A stretch of 64,000 nt of DNA. Origin: Bolinopsis microptera. Taxonomy: Eukaryota > Ctenophora > Tentaculata > Lobata > Bolinopsidae. Shown here one piece after another: positions 52,350 through 62,904 of the stretch (within the stretch, counting starts at the first letter, position 1; each line of letters begins with the position of its first letter). The notes beneath the pieces were generated by a model. That model saw nothing but the letters and a program-made list of their open reading frames with translations, was not told where the DNA came from and searched no databases. The stretch covers positions 11,656,944-11,720,943 of the forward strand of contig NC_087083.1 of the NCBI RefSeq assembly GCF_026151205.1, written 5' to 3'. The position numbers and the translations under genes were made by a program.

Positions 52350-52665
52350 GCCAAGTTTTATAAAAAGTTAATTTTTAGATTTTGTAATGAAAAGATTCAG
52401 TGTCTTAATTAGATCTTTCAGTTTATGAAATAAAATATTCAAAGAATAATAAAATGAATAAATTCATTCTCAATGACTTCGTTAGCTGTAGGCTAACAGT
52501 AACAACATTAACACATTATAGGATATTAAATGCACAAATATGAAATACAAAAAGTTGGTCCATTTGGAGATGGATTAATAGATTTCAAGAATTACATCGA
52601 TGTACAATAGTGCATATTGCAGCTTCCTTTATTAATGATTTAAAGACGACGAGAGTTCATAACTA

Positions 52666-53543
52666 CCTTATCGGACCTTATTTGGACGGACATTACTTGA
52701 ACGCTGGAGGCCCTAGCGTTCATCTTAATGTCCGTTCAAATAAAGTCCGTTCAATTAATGTCCGTCCAAGTTAAAGTCCGTTGAAATTTTTTCAAAAATT
52801 TTTCCATTTCGAACTTTTTGTCCCAGAATATGACAACTATGAGAACTTTATTGTGCCGTAAGTTAACGACGGAAAGGTTCTCCTTGGTTTGCCGGAGGCA
52901 CAGAAAACTCTACTAGTATATGATGTTTTCAAGGGTCACTTGGCGGAAAAAGTCAACGAAATTATGGCACTAAACAACATAGTTCATGAGCTAGTCACCG
53001 CCAACATGCAACATGACAAACTTGTTCCAGCCTCTAGATATTACGGTAAATCGTGTTGACGTTGCCAAGGACATTGTCCGACGATTTTATAGTTCATAAT
53101 ACTGAGGAGAGGTAATGAAACAGTGCTAGGAAAGCTCCACGTGATGTTAAGGTTAACCTAAAGTTGTCTAAGATAAAAACCACTTCACGCCGAATGGCTT
53201 GTAAAAGTTAACACTGAAATGCAGGACCGGGGTAGTTTGATAAAAAAGGTTTCCATAAAGCTAGAAATCACTGATGCTTGTTTAAGCATGGACTATTTCA
53301 TGCACAAAAAACCATTTGACGAAGATGATAGGTGACATTAGACACTGATCATGTACACATATTTTAACATTTTTACTGCTTAATGACTGCTTTTCTTACT
53401 TACTGCTGAAATTTAAAAAACGTCAACAAATTGAAAAAAATTCGGATTTTTGATGGTTTTGAATGCCTTCGAGCGTTCGTATTAATGTCCGTTCATAATA
53501 ATGTCCGTTCATGTAATGTCCGTCCAAATAAGGTCCGATAAGG
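52666..53543 (+). mobile_element. Decayed pogo-like DNA transposon with perfect TIRs
   Basis: It begins CCTTATCGGACCTTATTTGG with the inverted copy at the right end, about 28 bp perfect, flanked by TA on both sides. Subterminal repeats of the form atgtccgttcaaNtaa occur inside both ends. Internal coding remnants identify the family. Confidence 0.85.
52904..53099 (+). pseudogene. DDE_1-type transposase remnant (pogo/Tigger-like), frameshifted
   Basis: One frame reads KTLLVYDVFKGHLAEKVNEI then NNIVHELVTANMQ, resembling the KALLIYDVFKGQ ... VPANMT motif of DDE_1 transposases. A second frame resumes FQPLDITVNRVDVAKDIVRR then FYSS, the conserved block just after it. A frameshift separates them and the rest is gone, so no active enzyme is encoded. 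Confidence 0.8.
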
Positions 53544-53689
53544 TAGAATAAAGGAGCCTGGGGTTGTGGACTGTTTGATATTTCACCATAATAAGATTAT
53601 TGATGGTATGTTAGTCTGCACGAAAGTGAGTCGATCATCTGATGTAAATCCTAACTTAAAACTAGAAATCGTCCCAATCAACTGACTAA

Positions 53690-55700
53690 TTGATCACTAG
53701 GCAAAAATTCCATTAAATCTGTCAAATATCATATTTGAAAATGGGACAGAGAATGAAACAATATCATTTTTCAATTTTTTTCGGGATTTTGAATTCCAGT
53801 ACCTCAATTTGGTTTCATACCATCATCGATTAACTGAATAATTGGTCTATGGGCAAAAATTCCATCCGATCTGTCAAATTTGTGTTCAGAAATTTTCATA
53901 TTTGAAAATGGGACAGAGATTAGAAAATATGAATTTTCGTTTTGTTAAGATTTTTGCTGTGAGCTTCCTACGACCGAAATCAAACTTCCAGCACCTCAAT
54001 AATGTCATATGGGGTCTATAGTTGACCGACTAATTGGTTGCAGGTGAGAAATTCTGTCAAAACTGTAAAATTTCGGTACTGGAAATTTCATCTTCAAAAA
54101 CTGAAAATGGGACAGAGAATGAAACAATATGATTTTTCAATTTTCTTCGGGATTTTGACTTCCAGTACTTCAATTTGGTTTCATACTATCATCGATTAAC
54201 TGAATAATTGGTCTATGGGCAAAAAGTTCATCCAATCTGTCAAATTTGTGTTCAGAAATTTTCATATTTGAAAATGGAACAGAGATTTTAAAATATGAAT
54301 TTTCGTTTTGTTAAGATTTCTGCTGTGAGCTTCCTGCGATCGAAATCAAACTTCCAGCACCTCAATCGTGTCATATGGGGTCTATAGTTGACCGACTAAT
54401 TGGTTGCAGGTGAGAAACTCAGTAAAAACTGTAAAATGTCGGTCCTGGAAATTTCATCTTCAAAAACTGAAAATGGGACAGAGAATGAAACAATAGGATT
54501 TTTCAATTTTCTTCGGGATTTTGACTTCCAGTACCTCAATTTGGTTTCATACCATTAACTGACTAATTGGTCTATGGGCAAAAAGTTCATCCAATCTGTC
54601 AAATTTGTGTTGAGAAATTTTCATATTTGAAAATGGGACAGAGATTTTAAAATACGAATTTTCGTTTTGTTAAAATTTCTGCTGTGAGCTTCCTGCGATC
54701 GAAATCAAACTTCCAGCACCTCAATCGTGTCATATGGGGTCTATAGTTAACCGACTAATTGGTTGCAGGTGAAAAACTCAGTAAAAACTGTAAAATGTCG
54801 GTCCTGGAAATTTCATCTTCAAAAACTGAAAATAGGACAGAGAATGAAACAATATGATTTTTCAATTTTCTTCGGGATTTTGACTTCCAGTACCTCAATT
54901 TGGTTTCATACTATCATCGATTAACTGACTAATTGGTCTATGGGCAAAAAGTTCATCCAATCTGTCAAATTTGTGTTCAGAAATTTTCATATTTGAAAAT
55001 GGGACAGAGATTTTAAAATATGAATTTTCGTTTTGTTAAGATTTCTGCTGTGAGCTTCCTGCGATCGAAATCAAACTTCCAGCACCTCAATCGTGTCATA
55101 TGGGGTCTATAGTTGACCGACTAATTGGTTGCAGGTGAGAGACTCAGTAAAAACTGTAAAATGTCGGTCCTGGAAATTTCATCTTCAAAAACTGAAAATG
55201 AAACAATAGGATTTTTCAATTTTCTTCGGGATTTTGACTTCCAGTACCTCAATTTGGTTTCATACCATCATCGATTAACTGACTAATTGGTCTATGGGCA
55301 AAAAATTCATCCAATCTGTCAAATTTGTGTTGAGAAATTTTCATATTTGAAAATGGGACAGAGATTTGAAAATATGAATTTGTGATAATAATTTTATAAA
55401 AATACAAAAGTTGTGATTTAATATTTTCTGGTGTTGGGCCATCCTTTGGGTTGTGGAGCTCAGTTCTGCTTCGTATAGGTCTATATAATGACTAATTGGT
55501 CTATGGGCAAAAAGTTCATCCAATCTGTCAAATTTGTGTTCTGAAATTTTCATATTTGAAAATGGGACAGAGATTTGAAAATATGAATTTGTGATAATAA
55601 TTTTATAAAATACAAAAGTTGTGATTTAATATTTTCTGGTGTTGGGCCATCCCTTGGGTTGTGGAGCTCAGTTCTGCTTCGTATAGGTCTATATTGTGCA
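53690..55700 (+). repeat. ~366-bp tandem satellite, dimeric, about five units
   Basis: The string attggtctatgggcaaaaa recurs at about 53841, 54207, 54566, 54932 and 55286 (spacing 366, 359, 366, 354). Each unit has two diverged halves of ~183 bp, both with aaaatgggacagaga and gactaattgg. The right end carries a different ~208-bp direct duplication (gttgggccatcc...gtataggtctata at ~55430 and ~55640). Confidence 0.9.
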
Positions 55701-57637
55701 TAAGGCTAGTTTTAAAGTTGAAAATCGAAAATTTGCACACGTGGTGACACGCCCAATTTGATATAAAATTGCTAAAATCACTGAAAATTGCTATTTTTAC
55801 CATTTTATGTCAACTTTGGAGTCCCGTTGTGATCCAAGTCCTCTTTGAAATCTTTTGAAACTTTGTATGCTTATCAAACATTATATAAAACACCAATATG
55901 CAAAAATTAACGGTGATTCAATATTGTATGCGCACGCAGCGTCCGCTCAAAGTTTGCACGTGCGAAAGATGAGAATTTTGCTCATTCGACAGTTAAATGG
56001 CATTATATATGAATTTAATGCCAACTTGAATGAGTATAAAGTGGCATATTCAGTCATTGATCGACAAATATGCTTACCTAAACACAAGGAAAATTTCGAA
56101 ATCGTTGAAATTACCTCCTTATCAATTATGAAGTTATGAGTTTACATTTCGACTTTGTAAAGTACCCTGACATTATAATCAAAAAGAGATGATATTTGGC
56201 CAAAACCCATAATCATGTGTAGACTGTAGAGTGGACCCGTGGACCGCTGCCAGTGTCTCTCTTTCCCAAACAAAAGGAAATGATATTATTATTAATTTGA
56301 ATAACCGTCCGCAAATGCAAAATGATACCGAGTATGAAATCGGTCGCTCGCTTTTCCCATTCATATACAATTGTAATAAATTAAGAAAAACTACCCGAAG
56401 GCAGTCAAATGACCTTATCGTAGACCTGGGAACAGGGCAGGCAGCAGCCTCCACAAAAGTCACGTATTCAACGTCCCGCTTGATGTTAAAAACTAGTTGA
56501 TACTGGATACTATATTTAGAATAGTTGTAGACTCCTTAGTTCGTTGATATAATTTATAACCTTTGAGTTTGATGCAGATGGTTTGATTTATCACTTTGAC
56601 TTTAGAATAACTTTGAGACAAATAATAAACTCATATAAATTTATCACATGCTAATAATACGGTACTTTAAATATTACCGAAAGATGAATTTTAGCGGGTA
56701 ACTTTATCGATCCTTTTACAGTTTTGCTAGCCCGACATCTCGCCAGGTTGAACAGCAGTGGTCTAGATGTATCAGTTTGGCTGATCTGGACCAGAGAACG
56801 CGGCTCTAGAACATATTTCTAACGAGCGAGTTAAACTAATTACTTATAGAACCACACGAGATTCAAGGCAAGGGATTCAAGTTAGACTTAATAGTAATAT
56901 ACGCAAGTTAGAGTATTAACAAATAGACAACTGACAACGTTTGATGATACACATTACACAAGGATTACAAGAATTAGCTTTCTAATAATCATTATCATTA
57001 TTATTAACGCTGTGAGCTGCTCGTAGAGCACAATTTCGAGTAAATTAATTGTCACTATTAGTTCAGTCATTTAAGGACATCTACCTATATAACATGCATA
57101 TGTAGCTTCGTTTAAGCCTATTTTGAAGTCTCTCGGACCTTCAGAAGCAAAGGGTCAGTTACGTCATTGGGTCAATATGGGCGTGGCCCTCCTAGGTTTT
57201 CCCCACGGTAAAAAATGTCTCCAACCGAAAATCGTTTATTCGTACCTTAATTGAGTTTGGGAAGGACTGTGTAAAGTTTCGTGAGTATCTGAAAATTTGC
57301 AGGTTCATGTCCATAAATTTCCATAATATAAATGACTGGACTATATGACAATGTTTAATGCCTATTTTTTCGGCTTAGGATTAACCTGAGCGTGCTTATA
57401 TTAATCACTCTACACTCGATCTTCGATATTTTTCTAAAAGGGCCCCCGGCAGTTGAAACAAACTTGAATCAATGTATTTTCGGACGCTGATTCCGAATCA
57501 CCCCCAATTTAATTATCATCCGGATTAACCATTACTCATTACTGACAGTTTATTAACTTGGTTAAAAATAAACTAGCTATAAAATACTCACTTCGATTAG
57601 GAAATTATTGCAATAGAAAAATAGGGAAGAAATAAAG
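55701..57637. other. Spacer, no gene seen
   Basis: ORFs at 55855-56139 and 56179-56500 lack motifs, splice context or homology I can recognise. AT-rich, with no clear promoter. Confidence 0.4.
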
Positions 57638-57752
57638 ATGACACGATTCTTTTCGATTACTCTTCTTGCATTGATCCACGTACTCTGGGCCAGTGGTAAG
57701 TCAAACGCTTTTTTAAACAAGTCAATACTGCCTCTGTGTTAGTTCATTATTT

Positions 57753-57789
<37 letters not shown>

Positions 57790-59176
57790 GGGGGGTGTGG
57801 GGAATGGGGGTTGACTTTCTGGTACGACTTTCTATTATCACTCGATCGAGGAATATATCAAATCAAATAATAACGATGCGCATTTTATTCCATATTTGTA
57901 TAATGTATAATTTTAGATTTGTTTGGAGAGGCGAATCATACACAGTTTAGGCTCTTGAAATCTTCGATATAAAAATCATCTTGAGAGAACCTCCTGAATA
58001 GAATTAAGTTAGGCTCATATTTAGGCGAAACAAAACAATCTTAAATCTTTAATGTATAATGTTCGGCTTATTTTTCAGACCCCAAATGTCCTGCTTCCCA
58101 TCCCTACGCCTACAGTGACGGACGGTACTGTTGTAAATCGAACAAGGAGAAGTACTACGGTCCACATGGTAGCAAGTGTGATGGCAGTGTGATTCAGAGA
58201 GACAGTACATGCTGCGAGGGAGACCAGCACACGCCGTGTCCCAGTGGAAACTGTGAGAATTACCAAGGTACGGGTGACCTTAGAAGTGTTAAATCAATTT
58301 AAAGAATCGTATATATATACATATTTGTAGCTGTACTTCTACAAATTAAAAGCCTGTGTCGATATATAATAGATATGTATACTATAGATAATATATTCCT
58401 CAATATTATTCCTTATTACTTTTCTTATCAATCTCACAAAATGAGTATTCTAGCAATTTGTGAGATTTAGCTTCACTGTAAATAAAATAAGTTAATTCTA
58501 TTAAAACACATTAATATATTTAAAAAACTCTTTTTAAAGAGGTTTGTGGCTGTGACAACATCAATGGCGATGACTACGAAGTTACTGACATCGAATACGA
58601 CATGGATAATAAAACTGTTTCTGCAGTTCGGCCTGATCTCGTTGAGTGAGTTTCGCAGTATACGAAATAGCGAAATCGAATTAATTTTTGTTAGACTTTA
58701 TATAATTGTTTAATCACTTATTACATAATTATGTAATAAGGTTTCAATCGTTTAATCCGTTTAATTCGTTTATGAAAATTACAAATCGATTTAAATTTCA
58801 GTGAAAAGGAATTGTGCACCGACGGACCGCCTTGGATGAGGGGGGTATGCCTTGCTTTGATGCACAGGAAGAAGGTTTACATTCCTTACGTGAAGACATG
58901 GACTCACAAAAGATTGAACGGTACGTTAGATTAAATACTATAAAAATCCATAGTAAGGTCAAGCTGTGTTTTAAAAATTCAAGACGCACGACGGGGAAGT
59001 CTTAAGTTAATTTTATTAACAATCCTACGCAATCTAAGCTTAATTTCAAAATGCATGAACAGGAACGTTTTTTTTCAACTACTTAGAATTTAAATATTGT
59101 TAGTTTGATATTTTCAGGTTGTTCTTGCAAAGAAGAGGGAGTGCTGGAAGAGGGAGTGTCGAACAAAGTTCTGTAG
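57638..59176 (+). CDS. Small secreted Cys-rich protein, 176 aa, 5 exons
   Basis: Exons 57638-57695, 58079-58267, 58540-58645, 58802-58920 and 59118-59176 (phases 1,1,2,1) give 176 aa. Residues 1-19 are a signal peptide (MTRFFSITLLALIHVLWAS). Exon 2 encodes a compact Cys-rich module, CPASHPYAYSDGRYCCKSNK followed by CDG, STCCEGD and CPSGNC. As I recall it, modules with YxYxDGxxCCK and a paired CC recur in secreted proteins of cnidarians and some other invertebrates. The C-terminal half has two more Cys pairs (VCGCDN; GCSCKEEG) and an acidic stretch. No enzymatic motif. A poly(A) signal AATAAA lies at 59217-59222. Function unknown; the extracellular location is inferred from the signal peptide and cysteines. 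Confidence 0.85.
57760..57798 (+). repeat. Poly(G) tract in intron 1
   Basis: About 29 consecutive G followed by tggggggtgtgggg. It is likely to form G-quadruplex or to be mis-sized in assembly. Confidence 0.9.
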
Positions 59177-59222
59177 AATGTATGTAGTTGTACGACCGCC
59201 CACGTGCAAATTAGATAATAAA

Positions 59223-60480
59223 TAGGAAGTTGCATAGTAACCATGGTAACGGTGTTCAAAAGCGCACGTGCACATGCAATTACATGCAGTCTGTATTACC
59301 AAGACGAGTTCGTTAGTGTTCTCCTTGATCATTTCATGTTTAATTCCTGTTTAATTCCTGTTTAATTCCTGTTTAATTTATACAAAGATTTGCGAGCGCC
59401 ATTTCGATCGGTTTTTAGTTTTTACGTTGTGTTCAGTGCGATCAGCTACATTTTAATCGGCTGTATCTTCGATTGTGACGGATATTTGTTGATGCTATAA
59501 AAACTGACTACCAAAGAATACTATTAGCTTCCTCCCTGTGACCACGGGCTTTCTAGCATTATTTTAAAATTGATAACATGGCTACAACTACAAGCATCAT
59601 TAAAATTGTGTGCAATTATTTTAGTCACTGAAGAAGCAGTATAGTACTCAAGCTTCATATTTTTAGTGACAAATTATCGAATTCGTTGCACATAGAAAAA
59701 TCAATTAATCAAAATATCATTCTGTTTATCAATCATGAAAATAACCCAGGTGAGTAGAAGTAGAGACAGTGAGGATGTCTGGAGCGTTTGAGGACAAGAA
59801 CATATTTAGATTAGATGATTAAAAGATTAGAAGATAAGAAGAATAGAAGATTAAAAGATTAGAAGATCAGAAGATTTCATTTGATCAATTTTTCCTACCT
59901 TTCGCTTAAGACTTGTTTTTTCATTCGATAAACTTATACTGTGATCAGTGGCTCTTACTTAACGGGTGATACTCGTAAAATATTTGTTCCATATATTAGG
60001 ACCGTCGACGAGTCCAACTCGGTGCGCGTCCTGGTAGGTTGTAAACCTACAAGCTCTTACTAATTCGCTCGCCCAAAAATTTCACGTGACTTTGGTTTTT
60101 ATGGTTTTGCAGCCGTACAAAATGGTTTTACATAAACCCTAATCCCAACCCTAACCCTAACCATAATCCCGAAGCTATCCATAACCCTTACCACAACCGT
60201 AACCCTAGTTGTAACAAAGCCAGGTTGTGAGAAAAATAAAACATATTTTGCTATGAGTATAACTATGAGCACCCAAAACATATAAAAATGTCGATACAAT
60301 CGACCACCATGATATTAAACGTCTTGTACTGATTTTTTAAGACCTAAAACTAACATTACAGGACGTGAAGAATAAAGATCTTATCGTTATCATTACATGC
60401 ATAGAATAATCTAACTCTACATAATATAACCCTTATAATTCGTAACGATATACGCTATAATTATTTATGTCACATAAATC
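59223..60480. other. Spacer with simple repeats, no gene seen
   Basis: It contains four copies of tgtttaattcc (59337-59380), an agattagaaga-type run (59808-59875) and telomere-like ccctaaccctaacc (60135-60165). No exon recognised. Confidence 0.5.
59999..60052 (-). repeat. Dispersed ~55-bp repeat, copy 2 (inverted relative to 8643)
   Basis: aggaccgtcgacgagtccaa then ctcggtgcgcgtcctggtag and gttgtaaacctacaa. Its reverse complement matches 8643-8698. A short hairpin (taggttgtaaaccta) lies at one end. Confidence 0.7.
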
Positions 60481-60511
60481 GTCCCTTTATTTTGTCTAAG
60501 TCTTGTTAAGC

Positions 60512-61033
60512 TTAAAATAGAGTGACTGCAAGGCAAGAGACGAGCTGGATGAGAAGGAAAGAGAATGTTATTTTACTTTCCGAGGATACATAGTTCTCCC
60601 TTTCTCCGTCGTCCTGGGATATCATGTTGCAGTTATCAGTGCTGCAGACTTCCAATTTGCAGGAAATAACATTGTTATCTCCTACATCGTCTTCTAAACC
60701 TTCACACATGGCATCCTCCGTGTTTTCCGCAGTGGAGCCGTCCGGCAGACACACTCTTCCGACCATGTCAACTGTCATTGATTCACCTTCTACAATTAAG
60801 CTTACAGTTGCACAGACCATTTCGATTTGACTTTCATCACAAGGCATCATGCTGGATGAGTCACAGCCTGAAGGTAATTCTCCGGTCTTGAACAATCCAC
60901 CATTCGATTCCATAATTTCCTTCGTGGCATCGGAGTCGTACTTGAAGGCTGCCTCGCTACACTGATAACAACTGATAGCCTTGGTACAAATCGCAATACA
61001 ACTTGCAGCTATTATAGCTAATATTATCTTCAT
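60512..61033 (-). CDS. Ly6/uPAR-like GPI-anchored surface protein, 173 aa, intronless
   Basis: It starts at ATG 61031-61033. Residues 1-19 form a signal peptide (MKIILAIIAASCIAICTKA). The mature protein begins ISCYQCSEAA, the typical CxxC start of a three-finger Ly6/uPAR domain, and ends it with CSTDNCN, the hallmark C-terminal CN. The C-terminus is a hydrophobic stretch (FSFLLIQLVSCLAVTLF) after small polar residues, as expected for GPI attachment. TTTATT at 60486-60491 is AATAAA on the minus strand, about 20 nt past the stop; TATA-like bases lie near 61092-61102. No ligand or function can be read from the sequence. Confidence 0.82.
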   Translation of the reverse strand: MKIILAIIAASCIAICTKAISCYQCSEAAFKYDSDATKEIMESNGGLFKTGELPSGCDSSSMMPCDESQIEMVCATVSLIVEGESMTVDMVGRVCLPDGSTAENTEDAMCEGLEDDVGDNNVISCKLEVCSTDNCNMISQDDGERENYVSSESKITFSFLLIQLVSCLAVTLF

Positions 61034-61485
61034 CTTCTTAACTTCTGCTACTGAGACATGTTAATCAAAGCACGGTACACTTCAGAGTTCAGATGTATAT
61101 AATAATAGTAACAATCAATCAAAGATATCAATAAAAAATATTTCATTAAAGGATACTAATAAAAGACAGACATATTAAATATAATATATTTTAAACTAAT
61201 TACAACACTACAAATCTATTACATTTATTGAGGATGATACAGAAGAAATGTATTTAATGTAGTTATTGAGGAGTCCTAACTCTCCTCACATCCTCAAATG
61301 GAGTTTTCTTTCTACCATATATATATAATTATATATAACTGATAATCGTCTAGGGAAAAATATGAAATAACTCATCATGGATCACGTTATTTAATTTTAC
61401 GGAACATGTGGGATTGCTCAATGCAACCTGATATAGTGTGTATATATAATGTGAAAGAAATTGTATTCAAAATTATGGAAAGATC
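61034..61485. other. Ly6 upstream region, no other gene seen
   Basis: AT-rich sequence; likely the promoter side of the minus-strand Ly6-like gene. Confidence 0.4.
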
Positions 61486-62477
61486 AAGGATCGAATGAGT
61501 AAAAACTAAAAACCGTATTTACTTTTAGCGCTCGCTCTCATATCTAAATATCTTGCTATCACTTAACGACACGTCACCAATGATAATAACAATTAGGATA
61601 AACAATACCCAACGAAGAGCTAGCAACTATATCAGACAGCTGTGGAGACTGATAACGGAAGCCAAATATTAGACTTTATAATTGGTTTGGGGGAGCTGTA
61701 AACCAATTATCTAATCACCTCGAAATGAGGAATGTGTCTAGCTGTTAACTGGGACTTGAAATGATATATGATGTAGTTAAAATATGTCAAGAGGAAATCG
61801 GATGATCTAATGAATCACTTTACACTCGACTATTAGGTTTTTTGTTTGGGACTGGCCCAAAGAACCAGCCATTACCTGGCTGGGGACCCCAGGCTATATA
61901 ATGTTCATGAACAACCACCGCGAATAGAGATTCGACGGAATGATCATAGGCTGAGCTCCACCCAGTAAACCAGCCAAGGTTTACTCAAAAATATATAAAA
62001 TATAATAATTATTATCTATTAAAAGTCAAAAACTCACACATGCACAAGATTAGATATTATGACTCATGACTTACTTAAAGTTAAACACGTTTAACTTAGA
62101 AATAAATGGCCCTGAGGGATTATTCAGATCCAAACCCTTTACTCTGACCCAATCATATTCCTAACTATATTCTTATCTGGAGTACAATTGGATGTACCGA
62201 AAGCACATCCAATTTGATACGTATGAACTATGAAATAGTTCGATAACTTGCTTTATTCTGCACGTTGACGTCATGTTTATACCAAAATCAAAATTGAACA
62301 GAGAATAGTTATGAAGATCAAAAATCGAATGAGTAAAAACCGTATTTCATATTTACTTTTAGCGCTCGCTCTCATATCTAAATAATGTCTTGTTGTCACT
62401 AAAGACACGTCACCAATTACAATAACAAGGATATACAATACCCAACGAAGAGCTACTGCTAGCAACTATATCAGACA

Positions 62478-62904
62478 TTCATGTATCACGTCGTGACCCC
62501 CAATGTCGTTTCACTGTAAAGTTCACTGTAGAGTTCACTGTAGAGTTCACTGTAGAGTTCACTGTAGAGTTCACTGTAGAGTTCACTGTAGAGTTCACTG
62601 TAGAGTTCACTGTAGAGTTCACTGTAGAGTTCACTGTAGAGTTCACTGTAGAGTTCACTGTAGAGTTCACTGTAGAGTTCACTGTAGAGTTCACTGTAGA
62701 GTTCACTGTAGAGTTCACTGTAGAGTTCACTGTAGAGTTCACTGTAGAGTTCACTGTATAGTTCACTGTAGAGTTCACTGTAGAGTTCACTGTAGAGTTC
62801 ACTGTAGAGTTCACTGTAGAGTTCACTGTAGAGTTCACTGTAGAGTTTTTACGATACAGGGGGAGCCGCGCACTCGTACGCGGCGGTCGTACAACGTATA
62901 ACAA
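62478..62904 (+). mobile_element. hAT-like MITE, copy 3, expanded by an internal minisatellite
   Basis: Flanked by the perfect 8-bp duplication ATCAGACA (62470-62477 and 62905-62912). The sister unit at ~61631 reads ATCAGACAGCTGTGG without the insert, giving an empty site. The ends match the copies at 9527 and 12958. Confidence 0.92.
62510..62846 (+). repeat. 12-bp minisatellite (gttcactgtaga), ~28 copies, inside the MITE
   Basis: Nearly perfect repeats between the MITE's left end and its acgatacagggggagccgcg core. The shorter copy at 9527 has a single gttttactatggtagagtttc at the same place, which looks like the seed. ORFs through it (STVN / VHCR repeats) are artefacts. Confidence 0.95.

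Noticed and set aside
59999-60052. Hammerhead ribozyme, because of GACGAGTCC
   Set aside because: The conserved CUGANGA core is not matched (UCGACGA instead) and there is no GAAA after a stem II, so a catalytic fold is not supported.
60135-60220. Telomere
   Set aside because: Only two to three degenerate CCCTAA units within unique sequence on both sides.
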